DNA from: JAHECQ01 sp963775125 | Lineage (GTDB): Bacteria; Actinomycetota; Acidimicrobiia; Acidimicrobiales; SZUA-35 | Length of the DNA stretch: 64,000 nt | Reading direction: 5' to 3' | Assembly: GCA_963775125.1 (NCBI GenBank) | Contig: CAVZHQ010000007.1 | Span: 806,001-870,000, forward strand | In this document: positions 18,176 to 28,612 of the stretch, in pieces | Position numbering within the stretch: the stretch's first letter is position 1 | How the letters are laid out: the number at the start of each line of letters is the position of its first letter | Notes under the pieces: model-generated | Database searches by the model: none | What the model was told of the DNA's origin: nothing | Seen by the model: only the letters and a program-made list of their open reading frames with translations | Translations under genes and position numbers: made by a program

Positions 18176-18468
18176 CCCAGGCCAAGGTCGACAACAACAG
18201 CAAGCGTTCACGCCGCCGCCGCAAGGGCAAGGGCATCGGGGCCAAGGTCGACCAGTTCTGGGGCGACCCCGCAGCGCTGCCGATTCCCCCGGAGACGGTC
18301 CGGATCACCAAGGATCCCGCCGCGGTCATCCGGTCGATTGGGCGCCCACCGCTGTCGGGCCACGAAACCATTTCGGAGCACTACTTCGAGGCGGTGTGCC
18401 AACGGGCGGTTGCCTTGGCCAGTGCCTTGGCCGCGGCCGGCGAACTGATCGATCCCGACGAGCTGTAG
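18172..18468 (+). CDS. Small basic protein coupled to SNF2 helicase
   Basis: A 98-residue protein that starts with ATG overlapping the SNF2 stop (ATGA at 18172-18175). The N-terminal 25 residues are strongly basic and likely disordered (KRSRRRRKGKGIGAK). The rest is a compact helical domain: DQFWGDPAALPIPPETVRITKDPAAVIRSIGRPPL, then a C-terminal helix EAVCQRAVALASALAAAGEL. No known domain is recognised. The tight coupling and basic tail suggest a nucleic-acid-binding partner or regulator of the helicase; this is an inference from context. Confidence 0.72.
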   Translation: MTQAKVDNNSKRSRRRRKGKGIGAKVDQFWGDPAALPIPPETVRITKDPAAVIRSIGRPPLSGHETISEHYFEAVCQRAVALASALAAAGELIDPDEL

Positions 18469-18484
18469 CACCTAGGGTTTGGCC

Positions 18485-20740
18485 ATGACCCGACTCGAGG
18501 ACCCCGCGCTACTGACCGGGTCCGAGCGGTTCCTGGCCGACCTTCCCATCCCCGACGGCTGCCTGCACGCCGCCTTCGTGCGCTCGCCCATGGCCCACGC
18601 TCGTGTCGTCGCCATCTCCACGGCCGCGGCAAGGGTCGCGGCCGGCGTCGTCGCCGTCGAGACCGCGTCCTCGCTCGGGCTCGGCCCGTTCGTGCTCTTC
18701 GCCTCGCTGCCCACTTCCCTCGCGCACCCGCCGCTCGTCGACGACGTCGTCCGACAGGTCGGCGATCCTGTTGTGCTCGTGCTGGCCGACAGTCCCTCTG
18801 CGGCCGCCGATGCTCTCGACCTGGTCGACGTTGACTTCGAGCCGCTCGAGCCCATCATTGGGGCCGAGCGCTCGGCGATGGCGGCGCCACTCTACGACGG
18901 GCACGACAATCTCGTCTTCGCCCAGGCGGACGACGGGCCCGACCCGGTGGACGGCTTGGCCGGGGTGGCAGTGCTCGTCGAGCTCGACGTGGTCAACAAC
19001 CGGGTCGCCTCGTGTCCGATCGAAGCCGATGGCATCCTCGTCGTGCCCGACCCTGATGGCGGACTCGACGTGTGGTGCACCAGCCAGGGAGTGCAGGACA
19101 TCCGAGACCAACTGCTGGCCGGGCTGGCCGACGACGGCCTCGCCGGCCGGCTGCGGGTCCGGTCACCGGCCGTCGGCGGCGGCTTCGGTGGTCGGGCCAC
19201 CGCGCCTCCGGAGTTCGTCGCCGTCGCCCGCGCTGCCCTGCTTCATGGTCGGCCGGTGCGCTGGGTCCAGTCCCGATACGAGAACTTGCTTGGCATGGCC
19301 CAGGGTCGTGACTACCACACGTCGATGCGGGTGGCGTTCGATGTCGACGGACTGATCCTGGGGATGGACGTCGACGTGTTGGCCGACGCCGGTTCGTGGG
19401 CCCACATGTCGGGCCTGTTGCTGGTGTCGGCTCGCCGGCAGGTGCCGGGCATGTATCGGGTCCCGGCCTACCGCTTCGCGGCGCAGGCTGTGCTCACCAA
19501 CACGCCGCCGGTCGGCGCGTACCGGGGTGCGGGACAGCCCGAGGCCAACCACGCTCGCGAGCGGGTGCTCGATGTGGCGGCTCGTCGTCTCGGCCTCGAC
19601 CCGATCGAGCTGCGGATCCGGAACCTCCCGACGGTCGCTGACTTCCCGTTCGCCTCAGCGGGAGGATTCTCCTACGACGCTGCCGCCCCCATTGCTGTGC
19701 TCCGTCGGGCGACCGCTCGGGCAGATGTCGATGGCTGGCGCACCCAGCAGGCATCGCGGCGCGCCGCGGGCGATCCTTGCCAGCTCGGCATTGGCGTTGC
19801 GGTCTACGCGCAAACCTCCGGCCGGGGGACGCCGAGCGATTCGGCAATGGTGACCGTTCGGGCCGACGGGACCGTCTTGGTTGCCTGCGCGAGCCCGAGC
19901 CATGGGCAGGGCCACCGCACCACCTGGGCCGCGCTGGTCAGCGAACGTCTGGGAGTGGAGCCGTCCGAGGTCGAGGTCATCGATGCCGATACGGCGCTCG
20001 TCGACCGAGGCCAGAGCACCGGCGGTTCACGTTCGACCCAGGTCGCGGCGTCCGCGCTGGTGAACGCGTGCGGTGACATTCTGGATCTGGCCCGGGTCGA
20101 GGCTGCGCAGCGCCTCGAAGCCGCCCCGGCAGATTTGGTGGTGGTGAGTGCTGGGTTCGGTTTGCCGGCCGGTCTGGCTGTCGCCGGTGTGCCCACCCGC
20201 CGGGTCGCTTGGTCCGAGTTGGCTGGTTCGCAGCCGTCGTCGTGCCTCGAGGCCAGCCGGAACGAGTCGGTGCCTGATGCGGCCTATCCCTATGGCGCGC
20301 ACGTGTCGGTCGTCGAGGTCGACACCGAGACCGGGTTCGTGCGGTTGCTGGCCCACACCGCAGTTGACGACTGCGGTGTTGTGCTCCAGCCTCAGTTGGT
20401 CGAAGGCCAGCAGCACGGGGGAGTAGTGGCCGGGTTGTCGCAGGCGTTGTTCGAGCACGTCTCCTTCGACGAAGCCGGCAACCCCGAAGCAGCCACCCTG
20501 GCCACCTACCTGCTCCCGGCAGCCACCGAGTTGCCGTTCATCACCACCGAGACCGTCGGCACCGCGGCTACCGGCAATCAGCTGGGCACGCGGGGCATCG
20601 GCGAGAACGGATGCAACGGGGCGACCGCTGCGGTCCACAACGCAGTAATGGATGCGCTGGCTTCCTTCGGTATCGAGCACATCGACCTACCACTTCGCCC
20701 CGAACGCATCTGGCGAGCCGTGGCCGAAGCCTCGTCCTGA
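18485..20740 (+). CDS. Orphan xanthine dehydrogenase-family molybdopterin-binding (large) subunit
   Basis: A 751-residue molybdenum hydroxylase large subunit. The N-terminal Ald_Xan_dh_C-like part starts LEDPALLTGSERFLADL. The Mo-cofactor part shows SPAVGGGFGGRA, the active-site loop PVGAYRGAGQPEANHARER, SHGQGHRTTWAAL and GIGENGCNGATAAVHNAVMDAL, which carries the catalytic Glu position. The loop AYRGAGQ resembles the form II CoxL loop AYRGAGR and not the AYRCSFR of true CO dehydrogenases, so it should hydroxylate another substrate. The ATG at 18485 is chosen; TTG 18479 is possible. No FAD or 2Fe-2S subunit gene is adjacent, which is unusual. It ends at a convergent junction carrying a nested palindromic element. 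Confidence 0.88.
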   Translation: MTRLEDPALLTGSERFLADLPIPDGCLHAAFVRSPMAHARVVAISTAAARVAAGVVAVETASSLGLGPFVLFASLPTSLAHPPLVDDVVRQVGDPVVLVLADSPSAAADALDLVDVDFEPLEPIIGAERSAMAAPLYDGHDNLVFAQADDGPDPVDGLAGVAVLVELDVVNNRVASCPIEADGILVVPDPDGGLDVWCTSQGVQDIRDQLLAGLADDGLAGRLRVRSPAVGGGFGGRATAPPEFVAVARAALLHGRPVRWVQSRYENLLGMAQGRDYHTSMRVAFDVDGLILGMDVDVLADAGSWAHMSGLLLVSARRQVPGMYRVPAYRFAAQAVLTNTPPVGAYRGAGQPEANHARERVLDVAARRLGLDPIELRIRNLPTVADFPFASAGGFSYDAAAPIAVLRRATARADVDGWRTQQASRRAAGDPCQLGIGVAVYAQTSGRGTPSDSAMVTVRADGTVLVACASPSHGQGHRTTWAALVSERLGVEPSEVEVIDADTALVDRGQSTGGSRSTQVAASALVNACGDILDLARVEAAQRLEAAPADLVVVSAGFGLPAGLAVAGVPTRRVAWSELAGSQPSSCLEASRNESVPDAAYPYGAHVSVVEVDTETGFVRLLAHTAVDDCGVVLQPQLVEGQQHGGVVAGLSQALFEHVSFDEAGNPEAATLATYLLPAATELPFITTETVGTAATGNQLGTRGIGENGCNGATAAVHNAVMDALASFGIEHIDLPLRPERIWRAVAEASS

Positions 20741-20764
20741 CCCCCTCGGGCCGACCCGCCTTCT

Positions 20765-20873
20765 GGTTCTGCAAGCCTCAGCCACCCCAGCCCCGTTCTG
20801 CAAGCCCAGCGCCCCCTTGCAGGTGGCGGTGAGCTTGCAGAACGGAGCTACGGGGGGCAGAGCTTGCAGAACC
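20765..20873. repeat. TTCTGCAAG nested palindromic element, copy 1
   Basis: The element has an A1-A2-A2'-A1' layout. The outer arms GGTTCTGCAAG (20765-20775) and CTTGCAGAACC (20863-20873) are perfect complements. The inner arms CCGTTCTGCAAG (20793-20804) and CTTGCAGAACGG (20834-20845) are also perfect. The flanking bases differ between outer and inner pair but stay complementary. An extra CTTGCAG half-site is at 20816-20822. It fills the gap between the convergent Mo-subunit gene and the small membrane protein gene, and could act as a two-way terminator or a mobile REP-like unit. Confidence 0.85.
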
Positions 20874-20883
20874 AGTGGCGGGA

Positions 20884-21252
20884 TCAGAACAGGTCGGTCA
20901 CCAGGGAGAAGGTGAGGAAGCAGAACATCGCTCCGCCGAGGGTGGTGTACGCCCAGCGCTGCGGATGGCGCACCCGCCAGAAGCGGCGCATGCTGGCCAC
21001 GATCGAGACCATGGCCACCAGGGCGACGGCGATGCCGATGGGCTTGGCGACCTCGCCGAAGAAGGCGAACGTGGGCGCAACGAACGGCAGGATGACGTAG
21101 GTGAGCAGGCACCGGATCGACGAGATGAAGATCGAGGTCTGGAAGGCCGAGCGAGCCTTGGCGTTCTGTTGGGCGACGTCGCCATCGCCGGCGGACGGCA
21201 CGTCCTCGGGCAGCCGGAGGACCCGAAGCATCACAGAATCTGCGGTCGTCAT
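20884..21252 (-). CDS. Small membrane protein, three predicted helices
   Basis: A 122-residue protein with a polar N-terminus of about 40 residues and three hydrophobic segments: CLLTYVILPFVAPTFAFF, AVALVAMVSIVASM and TTLGGAMFCFLTFSLVTDLF. The starts ATG 21252 (MTTADSVML) and ATG 21261 are equally possible. Similar small membrane proteins are common in actinobacteria, but I do not recognise a named family. It follows the CaiB transferase by 20 bp on the same strand, so it is probably the last gene of that operon. Confidence 0.7.
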   Translation of the reverse strand: MTTADSVMLRVLRLPEDVPSAGDGDVAQQNAKARSAFQTSIFISSIRCLLTYVILPFVAPTFAFFGEVAKPIGIAVALVAMVSIVASMRRFWRVRHPQRWAYTTLGGAMFCFLTFSLVTDLF

Positions 21253-21272
21253 CGTTGGCAAAGGCTAGCCGG

Positions 21273-22463
21273 TCAGTAGGCCCCTTGAGCTTGCAGTTCA
21301 ACGATGTCATCCCAGCTGAACCCCGCTTCGAGCAGGATCTCCTCGGTGTGTTGGCCGAGGTCGGGCGCGACGACCGCGGGCACGGTCGGGGTAGCGCTGA
21401 GTCGGATGGGCGAACCGATGAGTCGAAGGGCGCCGTACTCGGGGTGGACGCCGTCGACGAGGTAACCGTTCTCGACTGCCGCAGGGTCGGCCAGCACGTC
21501 GAGGTGGTTCCGCACGGGGGCGAAACGTTGATGCTCGGCACGGAGACGTTCACACCATTCGTCGGTGGTGCGGGTGGGGAACGTGGTGTCGACCAGCTCC
21601 TTGAGGGCCTCGAGACTCTCGGGTGTCACGAACAGGGTGGCGAAACGGGGGTCGTCGATGAGGTCGGGGCGTTCGATGGCGCGGCAGAAGCCGGGCCAGA
21701 GTTGCGGGGGAACACCGACCATCTGGATCCATCCGTCGGACGTCGGGATCATGCGCAGCAGCGCCCGGATGAGCGGATGCCCCCGATTGGCTCGACCGAG
21801 CAGTCGGCCGCTCATCGACTGATGGGCCAGCTCGGATGCCTGAGCCCAGATCATGGCGCCCAACAGCGAGACGTCGACACGCTGGCCCTCACCCGTCCGC
21901 TCCCGATGGAACAGCGCAGCGAGAATGCCGGTGACCATGTTCTGGCAGCCCGAGTGGTCGGCGATCAGGGCACCGACGGGCGTGGGGTCGCCGTCGTTGG
22001 TACCGGTGGTCGAGATGAGGCCACCCCAGGCCTGGCCGAGTGTGTCGGCCCCTTCACGGTGGGCATCGGGTCCGAGCGGGCCGAACGAGGAGCCGGTGGC
22101 GAAGATGAGGCGGGGATTGATGGCCCGAAGCGACTCGTAGGACAAGTCCCAGAGCTCCATCGTCCCGGGAACGAAATTGTGGATGAGGATGTCGCTCTGC
22201 TCGACCAGCCGACGCAGCGCAGTCTTGCCTCCAGGCTGGCGAAGGTCGAGGGTGATCGATCGCTTGCCCCGGTTGCAGGCCTCCCAGACGCCCGAGCGCC
22301 GATCGTCCGGCGAGATCACGATGTGGCGAGCGAGGTCGCCGGCAACCGGCAACTCGACCTTGATGACATCGGCCCCGAGGTCATGCAGCATCTGAGCGGC
22401 CTGCGGCCCCTGGACGAGGATGGACAGGTCGAGCACCTTGATGCCGTCGAGCGCAGAAACCAT
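21273..22463 (-). CDS. CaiB/BaiF family CoA-transferase
   Basis: A 396-residue family III CoA-transferase. The N-terminal part shows VLDLSILVQGPQAAQMLHDLGADVIKVE and NRGKRSITLDLRQPGGKTALRRLVEQSDILIHNF. The catalytic Asp is in ALIADHSGCQNMVTGILAAL, and the closing blocks are LGQHTEEILLEAGFSWDDI. It transfers CoA between acids; the acyl group is unknown. The ATG 22463 (MVSALDGIKVLDL) is preferred to the ATG 18 bp upstream because family proteins start there. It lies between the APH-type kinase and a small membrane protein on the same strand. Confidence 0.9.
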   Translation of the reverse strand: MVSALDGIKVLDLSILVQGPQAAQMLHDLGADVIKVELPVAGDLARHIVISPDDRRSGVWEACNRGKRSITLDLRQPGGKTALRRLVEQSDILIHNFVPGTMELWDLSYESLRAINPRLIFATGSSFGPLGPDAHREGADTLGQAWGGLISTTGTNDGDPTPVGALIADHSGCQNMVTGILAALFHRERTGEGQRVDVSLLGAMIWAQASELAHQSMSGRLLGRANRGHPLIRALLRMIPTSDGWIQMVGVPPQLWPGFCRAIERPDLIDDPRFATLFVTPESLEALKELVDTTFPTRTTDEWCERLRAEHQRFAPVRNHLDVLADPAAVENGYLVDGVHPEYGALRLIGSPIRLSATPTVPAVVAPDLGQHTEEILLEAGFSWDDIVELQAQGAY

Positions 22464-22474
22464 GGGGCGCAAAG

Positions 22475-23575
22475 CTACCAAGCCTGGGCGAGTACCTCTG
22501 CCACTTCAAGGTCGAGCATCTGCCGGCCGTGTCGGCCGGCCATGGCCACGAACATGTCATCGCCGCGCTCGGTCTGCACGACGATCTGTGAAGCGATGAC
22601 GGCCATGATGTACCCCGAGGTGGAACCGAGCACGTAGTCGTGCCAGAGATCGTCGGGATCCACCGAGACCCCCAAGGCTTCGAGCGACGACCGGTAGTGC
22701 TCGACGAGCTGTCGCTCGACGGCCCGGCGATCATCGGCCAAGAGGCCCGCGCCGATGAAATAAGCGACGTCGTTGACGCCGTGGCCGATGGAGCAGGTCT
22801 GGAAATCGACAACGACCAACGGCGGGGGAGCAGAAGCCAAGGTGGGCTCCGGACGGGCGAAGAGCATGTTGTCGAGGCGATAATCGCCGTGCACCACGGT
22901 ACGCGGAGTGCGCGACGCGCTGAACAGGACCTCGAGGTTCCGGTCGATGAAACCGGCGAGCTCGGTGAAGGCGGGACCCAATGCGGCCGAATACCGGGCG
23001 ACGAATCCCGGGACCACCGCCCGATACAACTCGATCTTGGCGGCAACTTTGTCGGGGGTGGGTTGGGCGAGCCAGTCGAGATCGTCGGGGACCGCATCCC
23101 AGAACGGCGCATGAAGACCGGCGGCGGCGGCGACGGAGACTTCGGCCGCGGCGATGGTGCAGCCCTGGAGCTGGTCTCCCTGCACGCTGTGGGGCAAGTC
23201 TTCCATCAACAACACGAACCGGCCCGTCCGATCCAGATCCTCCGCTCCAGCCCAGTAGATGGCGGGTGTCCGCAACGACGTGTGGCGTTGCAGGTCCCGA
23301 TAGAAGCCGAGTTCACGGCGGTAGCTCTCGGTCTGAATGCCCGTGTTGCGGCTGAGCGCATCTCGTGCGGGGAATTTGCCGACGACCGTCGCCGGTCCTC
23401 CAGACCCATCTTCCCAGTCGAGCGTGTAGCGCACACTGCTTCCCACTTGGCCCGTGCCGATGGCGGTGGCCGTGAACGACCGCAGCGCTCCCGGTCGGCC
23501 CAGCGCATCGGCGAGCCACTCGACGGAGAGTTCGTCCTGTTCAGGGAGCGAGGTTGGTTCGACAGGCGCTGACAT
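22475..23575 (-). CDS. Aminoglycoside phosphotransferase-like kinase (APH/EcKinase family)
   Basis: A 366-residue protein-kinase-like fold phosphotransferase. The Brenner motif is TVVHGDYRLDNMLFA, with the metal-binding Asp in VVVDFQTCSIGHGVNDVAYF. The N-terminal lobe holds GTGQVGSSVRYTLDW and VVGKFPA, the nucleotide-binding lysine region. In actinobacteria such genes often sit with fatty-acid or steroid genes and phosphorylate small molecules; resistance to aminoglycosides is not implied. The ATG 23575 (MSAPVEPTSLPEQD) is used; a second ATG 24 bp upstream would overlap the divergent FAD gene's promoter. It is first in the kinase-CaiB-membrane protein operon, divergent from the FAD dehydrogenase. 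Confidence 0.85.
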   Translation of the reverse strand: MSAPVEPTSLPEQDELSVEWLADALGRPGALRSFTATAIGTGQVGSSVRYTLDWEDGSGGPATVVGKFPARDALSRNTGIQTESYRRELGFYRDLQRHTSLRTPAIYWAGAEDLDRTGRFVLLMEDLPHSVQGDQLQGCTIAAAEVSVAAAAGLHAPFWDAVPDDLDWLAQPTPDKVAAKIELYRAVVPGFVARYSAALGPAFTELAGFIDRNLEVLFSASRTPRTVVHGDYRLDNMLFARPEPTLASAPPPLVVVDFQTCSIGHGVNDVAYFIGAGLLADDRRAVERQLVEHYRSSLEALGVSVDPDDLWHDYVLGSTSGYIMAVIASQIVVQTERGDDMFVAMAGRHGRQMLDLEVAEVLAQAW

Positions 23576-23593
23576 CGGTCTACGGTAGCGCTC

Positions 23594-26350
23594 ATGCATG
23601 TGTCGAGGGAGCCGGGAACCCTGGCGGTCTACGCGACCGACAATTCGATCTATCAGGTCACGCCGTCCGGGGTCGCCGTTCCCGGTTCCGCGGGCGATGT
23701 CGTCGAGTTGATCACGAGCAACCGCAGGTCACCCGCACCCCGCCCGTTGGTGGCACGAGGCGCGGGCACGGGCACGAACGGCCAGAGTTTGACCAACGGG
23801 GTGACCCTCGACTTCAAGCGTTCGATGAACCGTCTGCTCGACGTCGATGTCGACGAGCGGACCGCGCGCGTCGAACCGGGTTTGGTCGCCGATGCCCTGA
23901 ACGAACAGCTTGCGCCGCTCGGGCTGTTCTGGCCGCCGCACACCTCGACGGTGAACCGCTGCACCATCGGCGGGATGATCGCTACCGACGCGGCGGGCCA
24001 GGGCTCGCTGCTCTACGGGAGGACCAGTCGCCACGTTCTGGCGCTCGACGTGGTGCTGGACGACGGAACGCAATGGCACGCGTGTCCTGTGTCGGTCGAC
24101 GAGGCCGAACGCTTGGCGGCCGGCAGTGGCCGGGTGGCGGAGATCTGGCGCGCGCTGCTGGCGCTGCCGCAGGAAGACTTCGACCTGCCCGAGTTGGCCC
24201 GAGGGTTCAGCGGGTATGGGGTCGATCGGATTCGCCGCGACGATCTCGTCGACCCGCTACCGGTACTCGTCGGGTCGGAGGGAACACTGGCCATCACGGT
24301 CGGAGCCACCCTTCGACTCACGCCGATCCCCGCCAGCGACATCATGGTGATCGCCGGCTACCCGTCCTTCGGCGACGCACTGGAGGACTCGCTTCGACTT
24401 CGCTCGTCCGGGCCCTCGTCCATCGAGACCATCGACGAGCACACGATGCGGCAAGGTCGAGCATCCACGGCGTGGCCGCTGCTCGAGGCCATCATCGGCG
24501 GCGAAGCCGGGTCGATTCTGATGATCGAATACACCAGCGACGAGAACGGCGACCTCCCCGACGTCACCGAGGTCGAGGCGGTCATCCGATCCGGGGGACG
24601 AGCGACGTCCGCCCAGATCGTCACCGAACCCGCGGTCAAGGCTGCGGCCCGCAAGGTCAGAGCCGACGCGGTCGGACTGCTGGCCAAGGTCGAGCCCGGT
24701 GCACCTCGACCGACGGCGTTCGTGGAGGACTGCGCCGTTCCGGTGGCCGAGATGCCCGCCTTCGTCGAAGGCTTCCGACAGGTGCTCGACCGACGCGGTC
24801 TGCGGTACGGCATGTTCGGCCACGCCGATGTGGGTTGTGTGCACGTCCGGCCGGCCCTCGATCCGCTGGGTGCTGACCACGACCGGCAAGTGAAGGAGAT
24901 CACCGAGGAAGTGGTTGCGCTCCTGGCCCGCCATGGCGGCATCCTCTGGGGCGAACACGGGCGCGGCTTCCGGGGCCAGTTCGCCTCGGAGTTCCTGACG
25001 CCGTCGACGTTGCTGGTCATGCGGACGCTGAAGTCGGCGTTCGATCCGCTCGACCTGTTCAACCCTGGCAAGCTGTACCGCCCGCTCGGCGCCACCGAGC
25101 CGCTCTCGGCCATCGACAGTGTGCCGACGCGGGCCGCGGCCGACCGTCGGATCCCGGCACCGGTCCGCGCCGAGTTCACCAGCGCGTTCAGCTGCAACGG
25201 CAACGGGCTCTGTCACAACTACGCAACCAACGACGTGATGTGCCCGTCGTACAAGGTCACCGGCGACCCGAAGCAGTCGCCGAAGGGCAGGGCCGATCTA
25301 CTGCGGGCCTGGCTCTCGGCCGAGGAGAGCGAGGGCGGAGCGCCGAGCGAACTGACCGAAGAGGTCGCGACTTCGTTGTCCCAGTGCTTGTCGTGCGCGG
25401 CGTGCACCGGACGATGCCCCGTGCAGGTCGACATTCCCGAACTCAAGTCCCGGTTCTTCGAGCGCTACTACACCACCCGACGCCGCCCGCTGGCACACCA
25501 GGTCATGTCCCGCTTCGAGCAGTTCGCTGACGTTGCGGCCGCGGCCGGTCCGCTTGCTCGCCTCGGTACTCGTCTGGTCGCCGGGCGACTGGGCCTCACC
25601 GCCCTGCCCACCCCGCCGCCTCGACGAAAGCTCGGGCTGCCTCGATTCGATCCGAACGGTTCGGCCGATCGGACAGGAGGGCAGGTCGTCCTCCTGACCG
25701 ACGTGTTCACCCGAACCTTCGAGCCGCAGACCTTGGCCCGCACGGTCGAGGTCCTGGCTACGGTCGGCTACACGGCGTCGGCCGCGCCGTTCACCCCGTC
25801 GGCCAAGTTCGACCACGTCAAGGGCAACCGGAAGGCGTTCGCCAAGGCAGCCGCCACTCAGGCCCAAGTCGTGCAATCTGTGCTCGACGCCGGTGCGACA
25901 CCAACCGTGATCGATCCGGCCGTAGCGCTGATGTTCGGCCGCGAATACCCCGAGATCCATCCGGGGTTTCCGACTGGCGTACGGGGGCTGGCCGAGGTAC
26001 TCGCCGAACGCTCTGATCGACTCCCGAAGTCTGGGACACCACAGTCCGTGACCCTGTTCGGGCATTGCACCGAACGGTCGCTCGCTCCGACGTGGGTCGG
26101 GGCGTGGCGGCGCTCGTTGGAAGCCGTCGGGCACGCGGTCACGGTGGTCGAATCGACCTGTTGTGGGATGGCCGGAGTGTTCGGCCACGAGATCGCCAAC
26201 CAGACGGTGTCAGCCGCGCTGTTCGACCGGGGCTGGCGCCCCACGCTCGATCAGTCGGTCGGTCCGGTGGCGGCCACCGGCTGGTCATGTCGGTCACAGG
26301 CCGAACGCTTCGGCTTTCCCGACCTGGTCCATCCCGTGCACCTGCTCTGA
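23594..26350 (+). CDS. FAD-linked oxidase with C-terminal 4Fe-4S and CCG domains (YdiJ/D-2-hydroxyacid dehydrogenase-like)
   Basis: A 918-residue fusion. Residues 30-270 form an FAD-binding type-4 domain (RGAGTGTNGQSLTNGVTLDF, GGMIATDAAGQGSLLYG, GSEGTLAITVGATLRLTP). A FAD-linked oxidase C-terminal domain follows to about 500, with the substrate-side HADVGCVHVRP and GEHGRG. Two iron-sulfur motifs follow: CNGNGLCHNYATNDVMCP (about 534) and CLSCAACTGRCP (about 598). A CCG-type domain ends the protein (GHCTERSL, STCCGMAG). The layout matches E. coli YdiJ, a D-2-hydroxyglutarate dehydrogenase, about 100 residues longer. It probably oxidises a D-2-hydroxyacid and passes electrons on through the clusters. 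The divergent kinase start is 18 bp away. Confidence 0.88.
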   Translation: MHVSREPGTLAVYATDNSIYQVTPSGVAVPGSAGDVVELITSNRRSPAPRPLVARGAGTGTNGQSLTNGVTLDFKRSMNRLLDVDVDERTARVEPGLVADALNEQLAPLGLFWPPHTSTVNRCTIGGMIATDAAGQGSLLYGRTSRHVLALDVVLDDGTQWHACPVSVDEAERLAAGSGRVAEIWRALLALPQEDFDLPELARGFSGYGVDRIRRDDLVDPLPVLVGSEGTLAITVGATLRLTPIPASDIMVIAGYPSFGDALEDSLRLRSSGPSSIETIDEHTMRQGRASTAWPLLEAIIGGEAGSILMIEYTSDENGDLPDVTEVEAVIRSGGRATSAQIVTEPAVKAAARKVRADAVGLLAKVEPGAPRPTAFVEDCAVPVAEMPAFVEGFRQVLDRRGLRYGMFGHADVGCVHVRPALDPLGADHDRQVKEITEEVVALLARHGGILWGEHGRGFRGQFASEFLTPSTLLVMRTLKSAFDPLDLFNPGKLYRPLGATEPLSAIDSVPTRAAADRRIPAPVRAEFTSAFSCNGNGLCHNYATNDVMCPSYKVTGDPKQSPKGRADLLRAWLSAEESEGGAPSELTEEVATSLSQCLSCAACTGRCPVQVDIPELKSRFFERYYTTRRRPLAHQVMSRFEQFADVAAAAGPLARLGTRLVAGRLGLTALPTPPPRRKLGLPRFDPNGSADRTGGQVVLLTDVFTRTFEPQTLARTVEVLATVGYTASAAPFTPSAKFDHVKGNRKAFAKAAATQAQVVQSVLDAGATPTVIDPAVALMFGREYPEIHPGFPTGVRGLAEVLAERSDRLPKSGTPQSVTLFGHCTERSLAPTWVGAWRRSLEAVGHAVTVVESTCCGMAGVFGHEIANQTVSAALFDRGWRPTLDQSVGPVAATGWSCRSQAERFGFPDLVHPVHLL

Positions 26351-26360
26351 CTGGCGCTGG

Positions 26361-26927
26361 TTACTTCATGCCGGCAGCGCCGACGTTGCGCTGGGCCACC
26401 TCGACCAGCTCGCCTCGCCTCACCTTGTACGACACGACCCGGTCGACCTGATGCATCCCGCTGCGGGCCTTGCCGCTCACCACGTCGAGCGTCATGCCCG
26501 ACAACACGGGGACCAGGGCCACGGCCCGGAACCCGTCGTCGTTGCCCGGCAGTGAGCGTTTGTCCTCCCGGATGAGTTCGGGTGCGTCCCAGACCCAGGT
26601 GTCGTTGATGCTGATGAAGCGGCAGCGATGGCTGCTCCTGCTCTTGGACACGATGCCGCCCGGACACACGATCACCGAGCCCTGGACCCACGGGTTGGTG
26701 CCGAGACCGTCGCCGCCGAAGGCCAACTCGAAGGCATCGGCGATGATGGCGTCGTGGTCCCCCGCCGCAATACCGCGACGAGTCTGGATCTGGTTGACGA
26801 TCTCGGCGACGTTTGCCAGCTCGTCGTCAGCCAGGCGCTCGAGCACCCGGACCGCATCTGCGGGCGCGCCTTGGAACAGGCGCGCGGCCGCATTGATGCG
26901 GCGAGCGGAGGTGGGCTCGTCGGTCAG
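26361..26927 (-). CDS. Hypothetical protein downstream of acyl-CoA ligase, possible CTG start
   Basis: A 188-residue protein with no domain I can name. The N-terminus looks helical (SARRINAAARLFQG, VRVLERLADDELANVAEIVNQI). The middle is a beta-rich region with GSVIVCPGGIVSKSR and RCRFISINDTWVWDAPELIRED. The C-terminus repeats short strands. No ATG, GTG or TTG fits the N-terminus; CTG at 26925-26927 gives a natural LTDEPTSARRI opening and follows the ligase stop by 14 bp. A GTG within VRVLERL would cut off about 27 residues. Same strand and close spacing suggest co-expression with the ligase. Confidence 0.62.
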   Translation of the reverse strand: MTDEPTSARRINAAARLFQGAPADAVRVLERLADDELANVAEIVNQIQTRRGIAAGDHDAIIADAFELAFGGDGLGTNPWVQGSVIVCPGGIVSKSRSSHRCRFISINDTWVWDAPELIREDKRSLPGNDDGFRAVALVPVLSGMTLDVVSGKARSGMHQVDRVVSYKVRRGELVEVAQRNVGAAGMK

Positions 26928-26941
26928 ACTGGGCTTCCCGG

Positions 26942-28561
<1,620 letters not shown>

Positions 28562-28612
28562 GAGCAACAGGGTAGGGATGATCGGGGCTCAAGCGGTGGC
28601 GACAAGCGGTCG

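Noticed and set aside
18485..20740. Aerobic carbon monoxide dehydrogenase CoxL (form I)
   Set aside because: The loop is AYRGAGQ and not AYRCSFR, and coxM and coxS are missing.
22475..23575. Aminoglycoside resistance gene
   Set aside because: The kinase fold fits the broad APH group, but context and sequence are those of catabolic-cluster kinases.
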